Shown here: one piece after another, positions 20,205-30,427 of the stretch
Position numbering within the stretch: the first letter of the stretch is position 1
Layout of the letters: each line of letters starts with the position of its first letter
Source of the DNA: Tritrichomonas musculus
Lineage: Eukaryota; Parabasalia; Tritrichomonadida; Tritrichomonadidae
Reading direction: 5' to 3'
NCBI GenBank assembly: GCA_039105265.1
Contig: JAPFFF010000010.1
Location: 5,146,001 to 5,210,000 of the forward strand
DNA length: 64,000 bases
Translations under genes and position numbers: made by a program
Notes under the pieces: model-generated
Seen by the model: only the letters and a program-made list of their open reading frames with translations
What the model was told of the DNA's origin: nothing
The model's database searches: none

Positions 20205-21692
20205 TTAATCATTTTTGGGTTCATCATCAGAAGGAATTATTTCACCAGAGAAAAGACGATTGCATGTGAAGCATGTTATCAAGATAATTACGATAAATAT
20301 GCCAAAAGTGAGGAAAAGTGTTGGAATTGGATCATAAGCAAACATATAAACCCAATTTTCAATTAACATCTCCCATCCAAATCTGAAAATGTTTGTTTTA
20401 TGTGCACCTGTATTAATTGGTCTTGTTGTAGGCATATTTTTAGTCTCGATTTTATGTTTCTTTATTAATTGGTATTTTTTCCTTTCTTTCCAAAATTTTG
20501 AATTCCAATAAATTACTTCTTCTTCATCATCAGCTATCAAAATGTTGTTGAAAGCTAGTTTTCCATCTGTAGTCATCAATTCGAATCCTAACCCATAAAA
20601 AACAGGAAATTCCCAAGGTTTATTATCGACAAAATAATTTGGATTGTCAATAATTGGTTGGACCCATTTTCCTTTATAATTAGGATTTTTCTTTTTAGGT
20701 TGTTCCCAGTTACTTATGTGATTTGGATTGCCAATCAATGGTGGATAATACTTTCCACAGCCGTTTTGACATTTAGGATTCTGTTGAAGTGGTGCTTTCC
20801 ATTCCCCAAGAAGTTCTTCATCCCAATTAGGAGGTTTTTGAGTACCTGGTATTGGAATATATTTCGGTTCAGAAAGAAGCCAGTTTGGGGGAGGATTTAA
20901 CAATTTTTTATCAGGAATTAATTCGCTTTCTTGACTGAAATCTGGTGGTTGAACAGAAAAGTCATCGATATACTCGTTATCATCCCAATCAGAAGGTTTT
21001 TTAATATTTGGATCTGGTATTTGTTTTGGTGGAATAATTGAGGGGTTGAAAGAATCCATAAATTTTCCTGATTTGACATTTTCGTTATCTATTAAAATGC
21101 TATAGGTACCATTTGGTCTGATAATTAGTGTGTATAAATGATTCAAATTGTCCTTTGGTGGCTGTGGAGGATTTATTAGTGATTTTTCTACTTTTATATG
21201 AGTTTTGGGATTTTCATGATAAAAATAAAAAGCAACAACTTTTTTTTTATGTCCATAAAAATCTGGGCCAAACATAAGAAATTGTTTTGTTTCATTTGAA
21301 AGCTGTTCTGGATTTAATTCAGGATTGTCGAATAATTTAATATATGCTCCGCTAAATGTAGCGTTGTTGATTGCACGAAATTCATATTGTAGAATAAAAG
21401 GTTTATCTCGAATAAAAATCGGTTTTGGAAATATTGTTGATATAGCTGAATATCTATCTTTAGTAGTTAATATTAACATTTTTTCAAAAATATCTGTTGT
21501 TGGTGGTGGTGCGGTTTGTACTTTCCATATACCAGTATAGTTAGGGAGTCTACTAACATTCCAACGATCATATGTGCCTTTTCCATCAAATGTTTCGAAA
21601 AACAATACCCCTTTTTTGGGAGTTGGAGTTATTTCATCTTCCCGCTTTTTTTTCTTCGCAAAACTTAAAAAATAAAATAGAAAAAGAATCAT
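20205..21692 (-). CDS. Calnexin-type ER lectin chaperone
   Basis: A 495-residue type I membrane protein. After a short hydrophobic signal (MILFLFYFLSFA), the globular lectin half begins FFETFDGKGTYDRWNVSR. A proline-rich arm follows with calnexin-type repeats: IPDPNIKKPSDWDD, then IPGTQKPPNWDEE and IGNPNHISNWEQP. It includes the conserved C-x-x-x-C in PKCQNGCGKYYPP. A single helix (about 452-475) is followed by a 20-residue acidic cytosolic tail ending DDEPKND. It binds monoglucosylated glycoproteins in the ER, though trichomonads have simplified N-glycans, so the ligand may differ. The luminal part lacks the long acidic tail of calreticulin. Confidence 0.93.
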   Translation of the reverse strand: MILFLFYFLSFAKKKKREDEITPTPKKGVLFFETFDGKGTYDRWNVSRLPNYTGIWKVQTAPPPTTDIFEKMLILTTKDRYSAISTIFPKPIFIRDKPFILQYEFRAINNATFSGAYIKLFDNPELNPEQLSNETKQFLMFGPDFYGHKKKVVAFYFYHENPKTHIKVEKSLINPPQPPKDNLNHLYTLIIRPNGTYSILIDNENVKSGKFMDSFNPSIIPPKQIPDPNIKKPSDWDDNEYIDDFSVQPPDFSQESELIPDKKLLNPPPNWLLSEPKYIPIPGTQKPPNWDEELLGEWKAPLQQNPKCQNGCGKYYPPLIGNPNHISNWEQPKKKNPNYKGKWVQPIIDNPNYFVDNKPWEFPVFYGLGFELMTTDGKLAFNNILIADDEEEVIYWNSKFWKERKKYQLIKKHKIETKNMPTTRPINTGAHKTNIFRFGWEMLIENWVYMFAYDPIPTLFLTFGIFIVIILITCFTCNRLFSGEIIPSDDEPKND

Positions 21693-22124
21693 ATCTATCT
21701 AATTTGAAAAAGAATTCAAAATTGAATATAACAGAAAAAGTTTCATTTTTTTGAATTGAAGATTATTGAAGTTAGGAAATGTAAATTGGTTTAGATAAAA
21801 ACAAGACATTTGATGAGAATCGAAATAAAGTCGGTTTTAAAATTTTAATAGAAAAAAAAAGAATTCTCAAAAAGTTACTTTGTTGACAGGAAGATTTTGG
21901 TAGAATTTAGTCCTGAAATTGCTCATTTGCAAAGATATCTTTTGCTTAAGGCCAAACAAAAAAAATGAAATTGGAGTTATGATTTTTTGAGGACATTGAA
22001 TTAATCCGTTCACTTCGATTAAATAAAGTAAACTGATTCTATTCAAAAAAAAAATGATCATTATAAAAAAGACGTTAAAGGGACGTTAAGAAATATTTTT
22101 TTAAACAAAATTCATTTTTCTAAA
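21693..22124. other. Divergent-promoter spacer
   Basis: About 430 AT-rich bases between the divergently transcribed calnexin and ubiquitin-like genes. No gene seen. TTCATTTTTCTAAA sits just before the ubiquitin-like ATG and could be a start-site signal. Confidence 0.55.
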
Positions 22125-22361
22125 ATGAGGGTCCATATTATTTTCAACTATGGCAGGAAATTGCACTTAGATGTTGAACCAATGGATCTTGTAAGCGATC
22201 TTAAGCAATTAATCGATGAAAACTTGGAGTATTCATTATGCCAAAAAATTTTGATTTATAGAGGACATTTTTTAGATGATGATAATGAAACACTTCATTA
22301 TTATTCTATTCATGATGATTCAGAAATATATTTAAAACCATTAAAATTATCTGAACCATAA
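22125..22361 (+). CDS. Small ubiquitin-like protein
   Basis: A 78-residue protein made of a single ubiquitin-like fold: MRVHIIFNYGRKLHLDVEP (strands 1-2), DLVSDLKQLIDENL (helix), KILIYRGHFLDDDNETLHYYSI (here cut as KILIYRGHFLDD and TLHYYSI), and a last strand SEIYLKPL. The ILIYRG.FL block and a length near 76 are ubiquitin-like. It ends SEP with no di-glycine, so it is unlikely to be conjugated and may be a free binding module. The family beyond the beta-grasp fold is not recognised. Confidence 0.75.
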   Translation: MRVHIIFNYGRKLHLDVEPMDLVSDLKQLIDENLEYSLCQKILIYRGHFLDDDNETLHYYSIHDDSEIYLKPLKLSEP

Positions 22362-22618
22362 AGATACATTCTATCTTGATCAGGATTTATTTTTTAAAAT
22401 AATTGTTATTCAAGAAAAATAAAAGTTTATTTTGATCAATTTCCATTTACATCAATATTTTTTATTTTGATTTTATTTTACTCAAGTTTTTCATGTTTTA
22501 AAAGAATATTTTTTTTTCAATGTATTCAATTTTTGTTTGAGTATTATCAAAAAAAATCATTTATTTCAATAAATTCTTTTATTTCATAAATAATATACAC
22601 ATAACATAATAAAAAATT

Positions 22619-25600
22619 TTAAATGAGCAAACAGGCTTTTGATTTCTTGCCTCTCTTTCTGGGTGAATCTATCTCCGCATATATTTCCTTTCTTGTCTCA
22701 TCATTTAGTAATGTTACTGGCTCATCTTCAGTATCCTCAAATTCTTCATCAGAAAATTCAAGGATAGAGTTTGTTTGTCTTTTAGCAGTCTTTTGTTCTG
22801 AATATTCGAGATCATATTCATAATAAAATTCATAATCGTAACCATATTCGTATTGACTTTCTTCCTCCAGTCCCAACGAATTTGTAGCAGTTGTATTTCG
22901 CTCAATTTTCTTTCTGCTTCTAACACGTCGACTTTTTCTACTTCTCACACTTCTTCGATGAGGATTTGAATTATGATTGCCTCCTACAGTTTGTGAAGCG
23001 TTGGCAGATGAAAAAATGCCTTTTGAATCTGAGTAATCTTCTTCATCTGGAGTCTTCAAAATAGAAGAATCGCCTAATTTTTGAAATTTAACTTTGCGTG
23101 CATTTTGATCATCTTCCGCTTTTTTGTTTGATTTTGTATCGTTGTTGATTTTATAATCGTCATTTCCACTGTAACTTCCCGTGGACAAATCATTGTTGCC
23201 GTTTGCATTTTCACTGTCAATTAGATTAGTGGAAAGTGTTTGTTCATCGCCATCATTTTGCTTCTGATCTTCAATTGCTCTAGATTTGCTATTTGTCGAG
23301 TATTTGGCGTTTTGGGTATTTGTTATATCCGTTGGGCTTTCTGATTCACTATATTGGTTGGTTTTTTCAGCTGTCTTTCTGTTAGCTGCAGGTCGAACTT
23401 TGCTATTTTTTGAATTTTTGGCATCTTGTGTATTGGTTAGGTCTGTTTGGTCATCATAACCACTATATTGGTTGGTTTCTTCAGGCGCATTTCTGTTGGC
23501 GTTAGATCTGACTCTGCTATTTGTTGAGTATTTGGCGTCTTGGGTATTGGTTGGGTCCGTTTGATCATCATAATCGCTATATTGATTGATTCCTTTGGTA
23601 TTCTTTCTATTTGTTGCAGGTTTAGCTTTGCTATTGGTTGAGTATTTGGGGTCTAGGGTATTGGTTAGGTCCGTTTGGTCATCATAATCGCTATATTGGT
23701 TGGTTTCTTTAGAATTCTTTCTATTTGTTGAGTATTTGGCGTTTTGCGTATTGGTTAGGTCTGTTTGGTCATCAAAATCACTATATTGGTTGGTTTCTTC
23801 AGTATTCCTTCTATTCTTTGCATGTTTAGCTCTGTTATTGGTTGGATATTTGGCGTTTTGTGTATTAGTTAGGTCGGTTTGGTCATCAAAACCACTATAT
23901 TGATTAGCATCTTCACTTGTTATTTTATTGGCTCCGGGTTTAGCTCTGCTATTTGTTGAATATTTAGTGTTTTGGTTATTGGCACGATTTTTTGAATTAT
24001 TACTTTCACTTTGCTGTTTGCTGCTTCTTTCACCTGTTTTTCTGTTTGCTGCTGATTTATCCTTGCTGCTTGTTGGGTTTTTAGTGCTATGATTATTAGC
24101 ACGATTTATTTGATTAGCATCTTCGCTTTGAGGGCTTGCAGCTTCACTTGTTTTTTTACTCGATTTTGATTTATTATTTGATCTGGGCGAATTATTTGTA
24201 ATACGATTATTGGCCAAGCCTGTTTGGTTTTCATTCTCAGAATCATCGTACCTCGATTTACTGCTTGATGATTCCCTTAGATTTTCACTACTCGCAGGTG
24301 AGTTAATTTCAGTATTTAATTGCTTATTTATCATTGGGTTTTCTTTACTACTTGATGAACTTCTAGCTTTTGCATTTCTTGATGTTTGATCTATCTGACC
24401 AAAATCACTTTCACTTTGATCAAATACTTCATCGTTTGCTTTCTGGTGTGAAAGCGGCTTCGTTTTGTTGTTTGATGTATTTCTTTTTGGGTTTTGGTTT
24501 CTGTTGGCTTGATCGTTACTTTCATTGTTATTTGCCGATTTATCCCTATTACTTGATGATTTTTTTGTTCTTGGTTGGTTCATCTGGGTTTGTACACTTC
24601 CTGGAGAAGAAATTCCTTTTTTGTTCGTATCATTTCTAGCAGCAAATTCACTATCACTTTGAGAATTAATTGAAACTGAAGAATTCTGAACTGATTTACT
24701 GTCTTCACTTCCACTAGGTGAAGAAACCCCATTACTTGGCTTTTTACTAGAATTTCTGTTTCCTTTAAGAGGTCTTTTTGAATCCTTAGAGCTTTGGCTG
24801 TTATTACTATTTCTATCATTAATTCTGGCGCGTTCAGGTAGATCTAATTGCGGTCTATCTGCACTTTCAATTTCATTTGAATATGGTAATTCGAAATTAA
24901 CATTTTTTCCTTTTGGATGCCTTCTGGGTGTATTTTGATCATTATTGATATTGTTAATCAATTTGATTTTATCATTGCATACACCTAACTCAAGGCTCAT
25001 TTCTAAATTTTGATTTTGATCTTGAATAGTTGATATTGTTATTGTTTCTGTTTTTGTAAATTTTTGTAATCCATTAAAATCTGTTTCTTCTTCCTCTTCT
25101 TCGATTTCAATATCTGCTTTTTGTGGATTAGGTTTTTTCTTTGGTTTTTTGGATCGTCGAGGTGAGCCTCGTGCGCTATGTAATGAGACAATTCCTTCTT
25201 TTTCATCTTGCGTTCTACTAAGTAGAATAACGCCCACACTTGATGAATGAGAGCTAGAATAATACCCACTATCTGTGTAGTTTGGTGTTTCATATTCGTA
25301 GTCCTCTTCTTCCTCCTCATCATCTTTATCAGAATACTTGGGTTTATCAGAGCCATAAGAAGAGAGTTCAGAAGATGAATAAACCAATTTCACTTTCCTT
25401 GCTTCGGAGAAAGTTGGAGAATGTACTGAACGTTGCTCAAATTCATTTTGATTCTCATTTTTACTTTGTGTTGTTTGAGGTTTATTTGCATTGGTAGGCT
25501 TTTTGGTGTTATTGAAAGAATATTTCTCATTGACGATTTCTCTATCAGATGAATCTGAGTAGTAATCTCCGTAATCTGTCGTTGGGAAAAATTGATGATT

Positions 25601-26365
25601 TTCTTCTAATTTATTATATAAGTCTTCATTTGAATTAGTCTTGATTTCGTTGGTATTATCTGAAGCATCAAGATGATTTTCCTCTTTACGAACTGTAGCA
25701 GCTGGCCTGCCTTTCTGGTTATTCTGAATGTGTGTAATATTTGAGTTTCCATTTTTCTCATTTTGATTTTTTGCATTTGTTCTTTCTTTTGCATTATTAT
25801 TATTCGTATTTGTGGTTAAAGCCTTATTTTTTTGTGTTTGGCCGTTATTTGGTTTATTTTTGTTGAATTTATTTTGCGGAGAATTAGTGTTATTTTGATT
25901 ATTTTTTGTATTTGGCTTGTTTTGCTGCCCGTTTCCTTGGGGAACTAGAACATCAAGTTTTTTTAATTGCCCTTCTAAAACCCCGCCATTGTTATTTGAG
26001 TTTGTTGTTTTTGAAGTGTTGGCTTGTTTATTTGATTTTGATGTTTTTTCTGTTGTTCCTGTTGTTTTTTGCGTTTTTGTTACATTTGAGTTAGTTCTAG
26101 GCTCATTACTGACCATTTTTTTGGTAGGTGATGGTGAGATAGTCCTTTTAGTATTTTTTAAATTTGTAGAATTATTTTTTGGACTGTTTGGTTGTGATTT
26201 AGAAGATTGTGTTTGCTTTGGTGATGATTGAACTTCAGCATCCCGATTTGTGCGTCTAGTGCTTTTTCTTCCATTTACATTTTGTGATGGAGACTTGATA
26301 CTGTTTTTGTTTTGCGTTGGTAATTGCGCTTTCGTAAAATTCGTTCGCTTTGATGGAGAGCTCAT
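22619..26365 (-). CDS. 1248-aa Ser/Asn/Lys-rich repeat protein with CaaX box
   Basis: A very long low-complexity protein with no recognised catalytic domain. Residues 1-230 are Asn/Lys/Gln-rich, and the middle is Ser-rich with acidic patches. About residues 800-1040 hold roughly seven degenerate tandem units of about 38 residues, each with NQYS..DDQTDLTNTQ followed by AKYSTNS. A basic stretch (RRSVRSRKSRRVRSRKK) precedes an acidic Tyr-rich segment. The last four residues are CLLI after a Lys/Arg-rich region, a textbook CaaX box of the geranylgeranyl type. The protein could therefore be a prenylated, membrane-tethered scaffold. That role is inferred only from the terminus and disorder. Confidence 0.8.
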   Translation of the reverse strand: MSSPSKRTNFTKAQLPTQNKNSIKSPSQNVNGRKSTRRTNRDAEVQSSPKQTQSSKSQPNSPKNNSTNLKNTKRTISPSPTKKMVSNEPRTNSNVTKTQKTTGTTEKTSKSNKQANTSKTTNSNNNGGVLEGQLKKLDVLVPQGNGQQNKPNTKNNQNNTNSPQNKFNKNKPNNGQTQKNKALTTNTNNNNAKERTNAKNQNEKNGNSNITHIQNNQKGRPAATVRKEENHLDASDNTNEIKTNSNEDLYNKLEENHQFFPTTDYGDYYSDSSDREIVNEKYSFNNTKKPTNANKPQTTQSKNENQNEFEQRSVHSPTFSEARKVKLVYSSSELSSYGSDKPKYSDKDDEEEEEDYEYETPNYTDSGYYSSSHSSSVGVILLSRTQDEKEGIVSLHSARGSPRRSKKPKKKPNPQKADIEIEEEEEETDFNGLQKFTKTETITISTIQDQNQNLEMSLELGVCNDKIKLINNINNDQNTPRRHPKGKNVNFELPYSNEIESADRPQLDLPERARINDRNSNNSQSSKDSKRPLKGNRNSSKKPSNGVSSPSGSEDSKSVQNSSVSINSQSDSEFAARNDTNKKGISSPGSVQTQMNQPRTKKSSSNRDKSANNNESNDQANRNQNPKRNTSNNKTKPLSHQKANDEVFDQSESDFGQIDQTSRNAKARSSSSSKENPMINKQLNTEINSPASSENLRESSSSKSRYDDSENENQTGLANNRITNNSPRSNNKSKSSKKTSEAASPQSEDANQINRANNHSTKNPTSSKDKSAANRKTGERSSKQQSESNNSKNRANNQNTKYSTNSRAKPGANKITSEDANQYSGFDDQTDLTNTQNAKYPTNNRAKHAKNRRNTEETNQYSDFDDQTDLTNTQNAKYSTNRKNSKETNQYSDYDDQTDLTNTLDPKYSTNSKAKPATNRKNTKGINQYSDYDDQTDPTNTQDAKYSTNSRVRSNANRNAPEETNQYSGYDDQTDLTNTQDAKNSKNSKVRPAANRKTAEKTNQYSESESPTDITNTQNAKYSTNSKSRAIEDQKQNDGDEQTLSTNLIDSENANGNNDLSTGSYSGNDDYKINNDTKSNKKAEDDQNARKVKFQKLGDSSILKTPDEEDYSDSKGIFSSANASQTVGGNHNSNPHRRSVRSRKSRRVRSRKKIERNTTATNSLGLEEESQYEYGYDYEFYYEYDLEYSEQKTAKRQTNSILEFSDEEFEDTEDEPVTLLNDETRKEIYAEIDSPRKRGKKSKACLLI

Positions 26366-26783
26366 ATTGAGGTCAGAAAAACGTATATCAAATTTTTACC
26401 AAAAAGTGGAACACGTTTAATCAACTTTTTGAAAAAAAAAAATTGATAAAAAATAAATTTTTGTAAGAATTAAAATCTTTTTCAAAAAATATGATTATAT
26501 TGGAATTTTTTGTATTTTGGATCTTTATTAATATCTTAAATAAATTTTAATTATTTTCAATGATATTTAATTAAAGTTTAAATGTCTTTTAAGTCAGTAT
26601 TAATCGAAGAATTAGAAAGAGGGCCAAATTAAAATTCAATATTTTATCAAAATGGCCCGCCAATTTTTTTTAAACATAAAATTTATCATAAAATCACGTT
26701 TATAGCTAATTTACTAATTAAAAAAATTCAGTAATGACTTTTTTATAATAACAACCTATATATAATAAAAAAACATGCTTTTT
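26366..26783. other. Gene-free spacer
   Basis: About 420 AT-rich bases between two genes on the same strand. CCACTTTTTGG lies about 25-35 bases upstream of the ATG of the 1248-residue gene and resembles a motif seen before other genes here. Nothing else seen. Confidence 0.5.
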
Positions 26784-27242
26784 TCATGCAAAGAAAAAGC
26801 TGCTTTCAGCTTCATCATATAAAGTATCTGACATGAAAACGTTCTGATCATCAATATTGGGTAATAAATTTATTGAATTGTCATTGAATATAGCCTTATC
26901 CATATCAAATAAGTTCATTTCAGAACTATCTATATTGGTTAAATCCAATGTTTCTTCTGTATATATTGGAGTTGATTGATTTGCGATTGTTGTTTCTTGA
27001 CATGAAAAAATAACTTTAGATTCTAAAACAAAATTAGGTTGTTGTTTAATTGAATCTTCTTTAATTGATTGCATTTGTTTAGAAAGAGATCTTTTTTTTG
27101 AACGTTTCATTCGTATAGCTAATCTTTCAGAGGCATCTAATTCGTATTTAGTTTCTTCATCTCCAAAGCCAACAACAATTGTTTTCCAAGGTAAATTATC
27201 AGAGCTCATCTTTTGCTTTCCTCCCTTTCTTGCAGAAATCAT
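26784..27242 (-). CDS. Hypothetical 152-aa protein
   Basis: Not recognised. The N-terminal part has KTIVVGFGDEETKYELDA, followed by a very basic stretch RMKRSKKRSLSKQ (about residues 45-58) that could be a nuclear localisation signal. The rest is acidic and Asp/Asn-rich, ending SSFFFA. No membrane segment, signal peptide or cysteine cluster. The start ATG lies in MISARKGGKQKM; a second Met at residue 12 is an alternative. The open frame, codon-like composition and spacing to neighbours support a real gene, but I cannot exclude chance. Confidence 0.55.
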   Translation of the reverse strand: MISARKGGKQKMSSDNLPWKTIVVGFGDEETKYELDASERLAIRMKRSKKRSLSKQMQSIKEDSIKQQPNFVLESKVIFSCQETTIANQSTPIYTEETLDLTNIDSSEMNLFDMDKAIFNDNSINLLPNIDDQNVFMSDTLYDEAESSFFFA

Positions 27243-29001
27243 TTAAAAAAATGATTTGAACATCAGTTTAATTAAAATTTTATGAAATTTTTTAAATTTT
27301 TCAAATTTTTCAAATTGTTTATTGAAATTATTCAATACTTTTCAATGCAATTCAAATATTTAAAAAATGTTGAAAACAATATCTTTTATATATGGAGGCC
27401 CAAAATAGTCAATTGATCGTTATTTTAGTTGATAAATATAATTCGAAAAAGAAAATATGTTAGAAATTATAATATTTTTGGCATTTTATATATTTTGAAT
27501 AGAGAAATTGCCAAAAATGAAAAATGCCGAAAATCAATAATGCCAAAAATGAAGAAGTTAATTCATTCTTCATAAATGATTATTTTAAATTATTTATCAA
27601 TCAAAAGTGATAACAATTATCAAGTTAGGAACCTCGAATTTGCACTTTAATTATAATATAAAATATTATATTACATTAATTAAAATATGCAAATACTCAT
27701 AATACCATTGCTATTTAAATGCATAGTATGTTGAATGCAAAATATTATGTTAATATGCATATTAAAAAAAAAAAATAATATATTTAAACAAAACAAAAGT
27801 CAGGAAAAAAAAATAATAAATCGAATAATATTGTTGTGTGTTTTATCATTGCTTGAAATTGCTGATCGAAATATATATTATTAGTTTGAAATATTTTTGT
27901 TGATTTTATTAAATGATTTATGAACTCGCCTCACTTATTGATTGATTGAAAACAATTAGGTACGACAATAGTCAGAATAAATTGAAATAATGTTTGGGAC
28001 AATCGTTTTTTTCTATACCACTTTTTGAAAGGTTTTTCTATCGATGAGTAGCTACTCATGGAAATCAATAAACCGCCAATATAAGGTGAAATTTGACTTA
28101 CTATGTTAAGAAAATAATGAAGTATTATTTAGCAAAAATCGAATAAAAAAAGTATAAAAAAGTATTCAAAAAGTTAAAGAGTTTTCAAAAAGTGGTGTAA
28201 AAAAATACGATTCCCCTAATGTTTGAATAGAAAAAAAAAGTCAAATAAATGGTATTGATTTTAAAAAAAGTTGATTGCATTTCCCTTTTAATGATTAGAT
28301 GCCTTGATTAAACTTGAAATGAATAATATGATAAATGTTAAATTGGTTAAAATAGTTCATGAATGATATTGCAATGAATTGATAGAACCATCTTTTCTTC
28401 TAAAAAATAAATCAGTACGAAGTCTTAAAAAAGGTATAATATGTATAAACCAACATCTAAAAAAATATCAAGTAAAAGTCAAAAAAAAAAAAATTGGAAT
28501 TGATTTTCAGCAAAAAATAGATAAAAAAATCACTATTTTAAAATAATAATTAGATAATAAAAACAATAAATAATTATTTAAAATAAAAAATATATTTTGT
28601 ACAATTTTATTTAGCAAGAAAAAAGTGTTTTTTTATATTAATTTAATTTAAGAGGAAAAAAAAATGTTTTTTTTTGACTTATTTACAACAATCATAAATA
28701 AATTACTCTACAAATAATTTATGAATGATATGAAAAATGTATTTGTATTAATATATATATATATATGAAATATATAAACTCCAAATTATAATGGCAATAG
28801 AATTTTGAAACATTAAATGATTGCAAAATAAGAAAAAATGATGAATATCTCTATTTTATTTTGAAATTTCATCTAAATTTATATATAGAAAAAATATCAA
28901 ATTCAATAAATATAATATTTTTTATATCAATAAAGTGATTTGATGTAAATTGTTTAATATTGTTAATAAATAATGATTTTCTAGTGATTGCTTTTCATTA
29001 T
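27243..29001. other. 1.76-kb gene-free stretch
   Basis: Extremely AT-rich, no coding frame. It contains the 220-bp MULE-like MITE at 27997-28216. I see nothing else above background. Confidence 0.6.
27997..28216. mobile_element. MULE-like MITE, 220 bp
   Basis: Two 34-bp ends match as inverted repeats with about five mismatches. The left starts GGACAATCGT (27997) and the right, on the other strand, starts GGGGAATCGT (28216); both continue to ACCACTTTTTGAAA or CACCACTTTTTGAAA. The element is flanked by a perfect 9-bp direct repeat TAATGTTTG (27988-27996 and 28217-28225). A 9-bp target duplication and GG-starting ends are typical of Mutator-like elements, known to be numerous in Trichomonas. 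No coding capacity. Confidence 0.75.
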
Positions 29002-29523
29002 TTATAAATTTTTTTTGGAGCTATTAATTGAATGATCATCAATTAATTCACGTAATTTGTCCAAAGAAAGAGTAGCATAAATAAAATCTTCTGCATGATA
29101 ACCTGTTCCATCTTCAAAAATTATCACAGGAAGTTCTATATTATGGCTATGTGCAAATTGATCTATTTCTGCAAGAGGTGCTTTACAATTATTTGGATTA
29201 CTTGGTAATTCGCCTTTATCAAACCATGATTGCCATGCTTTAGCCTTATCGCCGCTACACCAAACAGCATTTGTTTTACGAGGCGCGTCTGGGTGATATG
29301 AAGCTACAGGAAAAACAAATGTATGAATATTTATATCATCTAATTGATTAAAAAATTTTTCAGTTCTGATGCAGTGTGGACATTCAAGATCACAAAATAA
29401 ATATATATTTCTAGAGCCGTTTCCTCTCTTTCTAGAAAATGACAAATCCATTGGTAAAGATTTTGTGTCAATATTTAATTTATTTGCAAAAGCACCAAAA
29501 CTAAATAATGAAATTAATAGCAT
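29002..29523 (-). CDS. DsbC-like protein disulfide isomerase (probable lateral transfer)
   Basis: A 173-residue secreted thioredoxin-fold protein. A short signal (MLLISLFSFGAFA) is followed by the DsbC catalytic-domain pattern. SLPMDLSFSRKRGNG leads into the active site CDLECPHC (C48-P-H-C51). Then come FPVASYHPDAPRK, VWCSGDKAKAWQ with C89, and NNCKAPLAE with C113, matching the second structural disulfide of bacterial DsbC. The cis-proline loop is ELPVIIF (P132). The match to beta-proteobacterial DsbC (for example Neisseria) is strong from memory. The N-terminal dimerisation domain is missing, so it should be monomeric. It probably acts in the ER or secretory lumen. No bacterial genes adjoin it. 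Confidence 0.85.
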   Translation of the reverse strand: MLLISLFSFGAFANKLNIDTKSLPMDLSFSRKRGNGSRNIYLFCDLECPHCIRTEKFFNQLDDINIHTFVFPVASYHPDAPRKTNAVWCSGDKAKAWQSWFDKGELPSNPNNCKAPLAEIDQFAHSHNIELPVIIFEDGTGYHAEDFIYATLSLDKLRELIDDHSINSSKKNL

Positions 29524-30421
29524 TAATGAATTGAAATAATATTATGAAATGGATTGAATAAATTATTAATCGTTTTTATAGAAAATTGAATAATGATTTG
29601 AAAGCTATTGAAATAGGCTTCTTTTAATGAATGAGTTAATACCAACATGTGCATATTTTCTGGAAATAGAAAGTAAATAAATTAATTGTTCTTTTTGATA
29701 TTATAATAAATCATTAAAATTAAACATATTAATTAAGTTCTTTTTTTCTTCAAATTATTAAAACAGTAGCATGATGCCTAGGCTTGTTATTTTGAGAATC
29801 GATATCAAAAACTTCACTTTTTAGCATCTGAAACTAGATTATCAGTTTAAAAATGTGATATCGATTATCATAATATCAGATATGAAATGGTATATGAAAA
29901 AAATCCTCAATCTCTGAAATCGATTTCGAGTATTAGTTCATATTTATTGATTAATATCAGAAAGAAAATCAATTATCAATCTTGAGGTTAGGGAAAAACA
30001 AGCGTAATGAAGCTACTTTTGGAAAATATCAAGAGTTTTAAAAGTTGCCATAGTGTTGCTCCTGATTCGATTTCCAGTTTAATATTAGTTTCACCTCTAT
30101 GCTTTACTTTTTATTTCAAAATTATTTTGCATTTTCAATTATTTGAAGCAATCTCAGATTGATTCTCTTAATTAAAAGCCAAGAAAAGGTTTATTGAAAG
30201 AGTTGTATTTTTTAATTAGATATTTGAAGCAAATCAAACAATTTGGTTATGCCATTTATGAAAATCTTTCCAGTGGCCATTTATACTTATAACTGAAAGT
30301 GTATAACGTAAGTCGTGTATAATATTTTCTGTGATTGACCTTTGAGCAAAGCACAGAGTTTTATACAGTGAATCGGAAACAAGAAACTTCTTTTATCTCA
30401 GTTTTGATTTCATCAAATCCC
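29524..30421. other. Gene-free flank of the TIR element
   Basis: About 900 bases with no recognisable gene. Slightly less AT-rich towards 30000-30420 than the spacer before, so old decayed coding is possible, but I cannot show it. Confidence 0.45.
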
Positions 30422-30427
30422 AACCTT

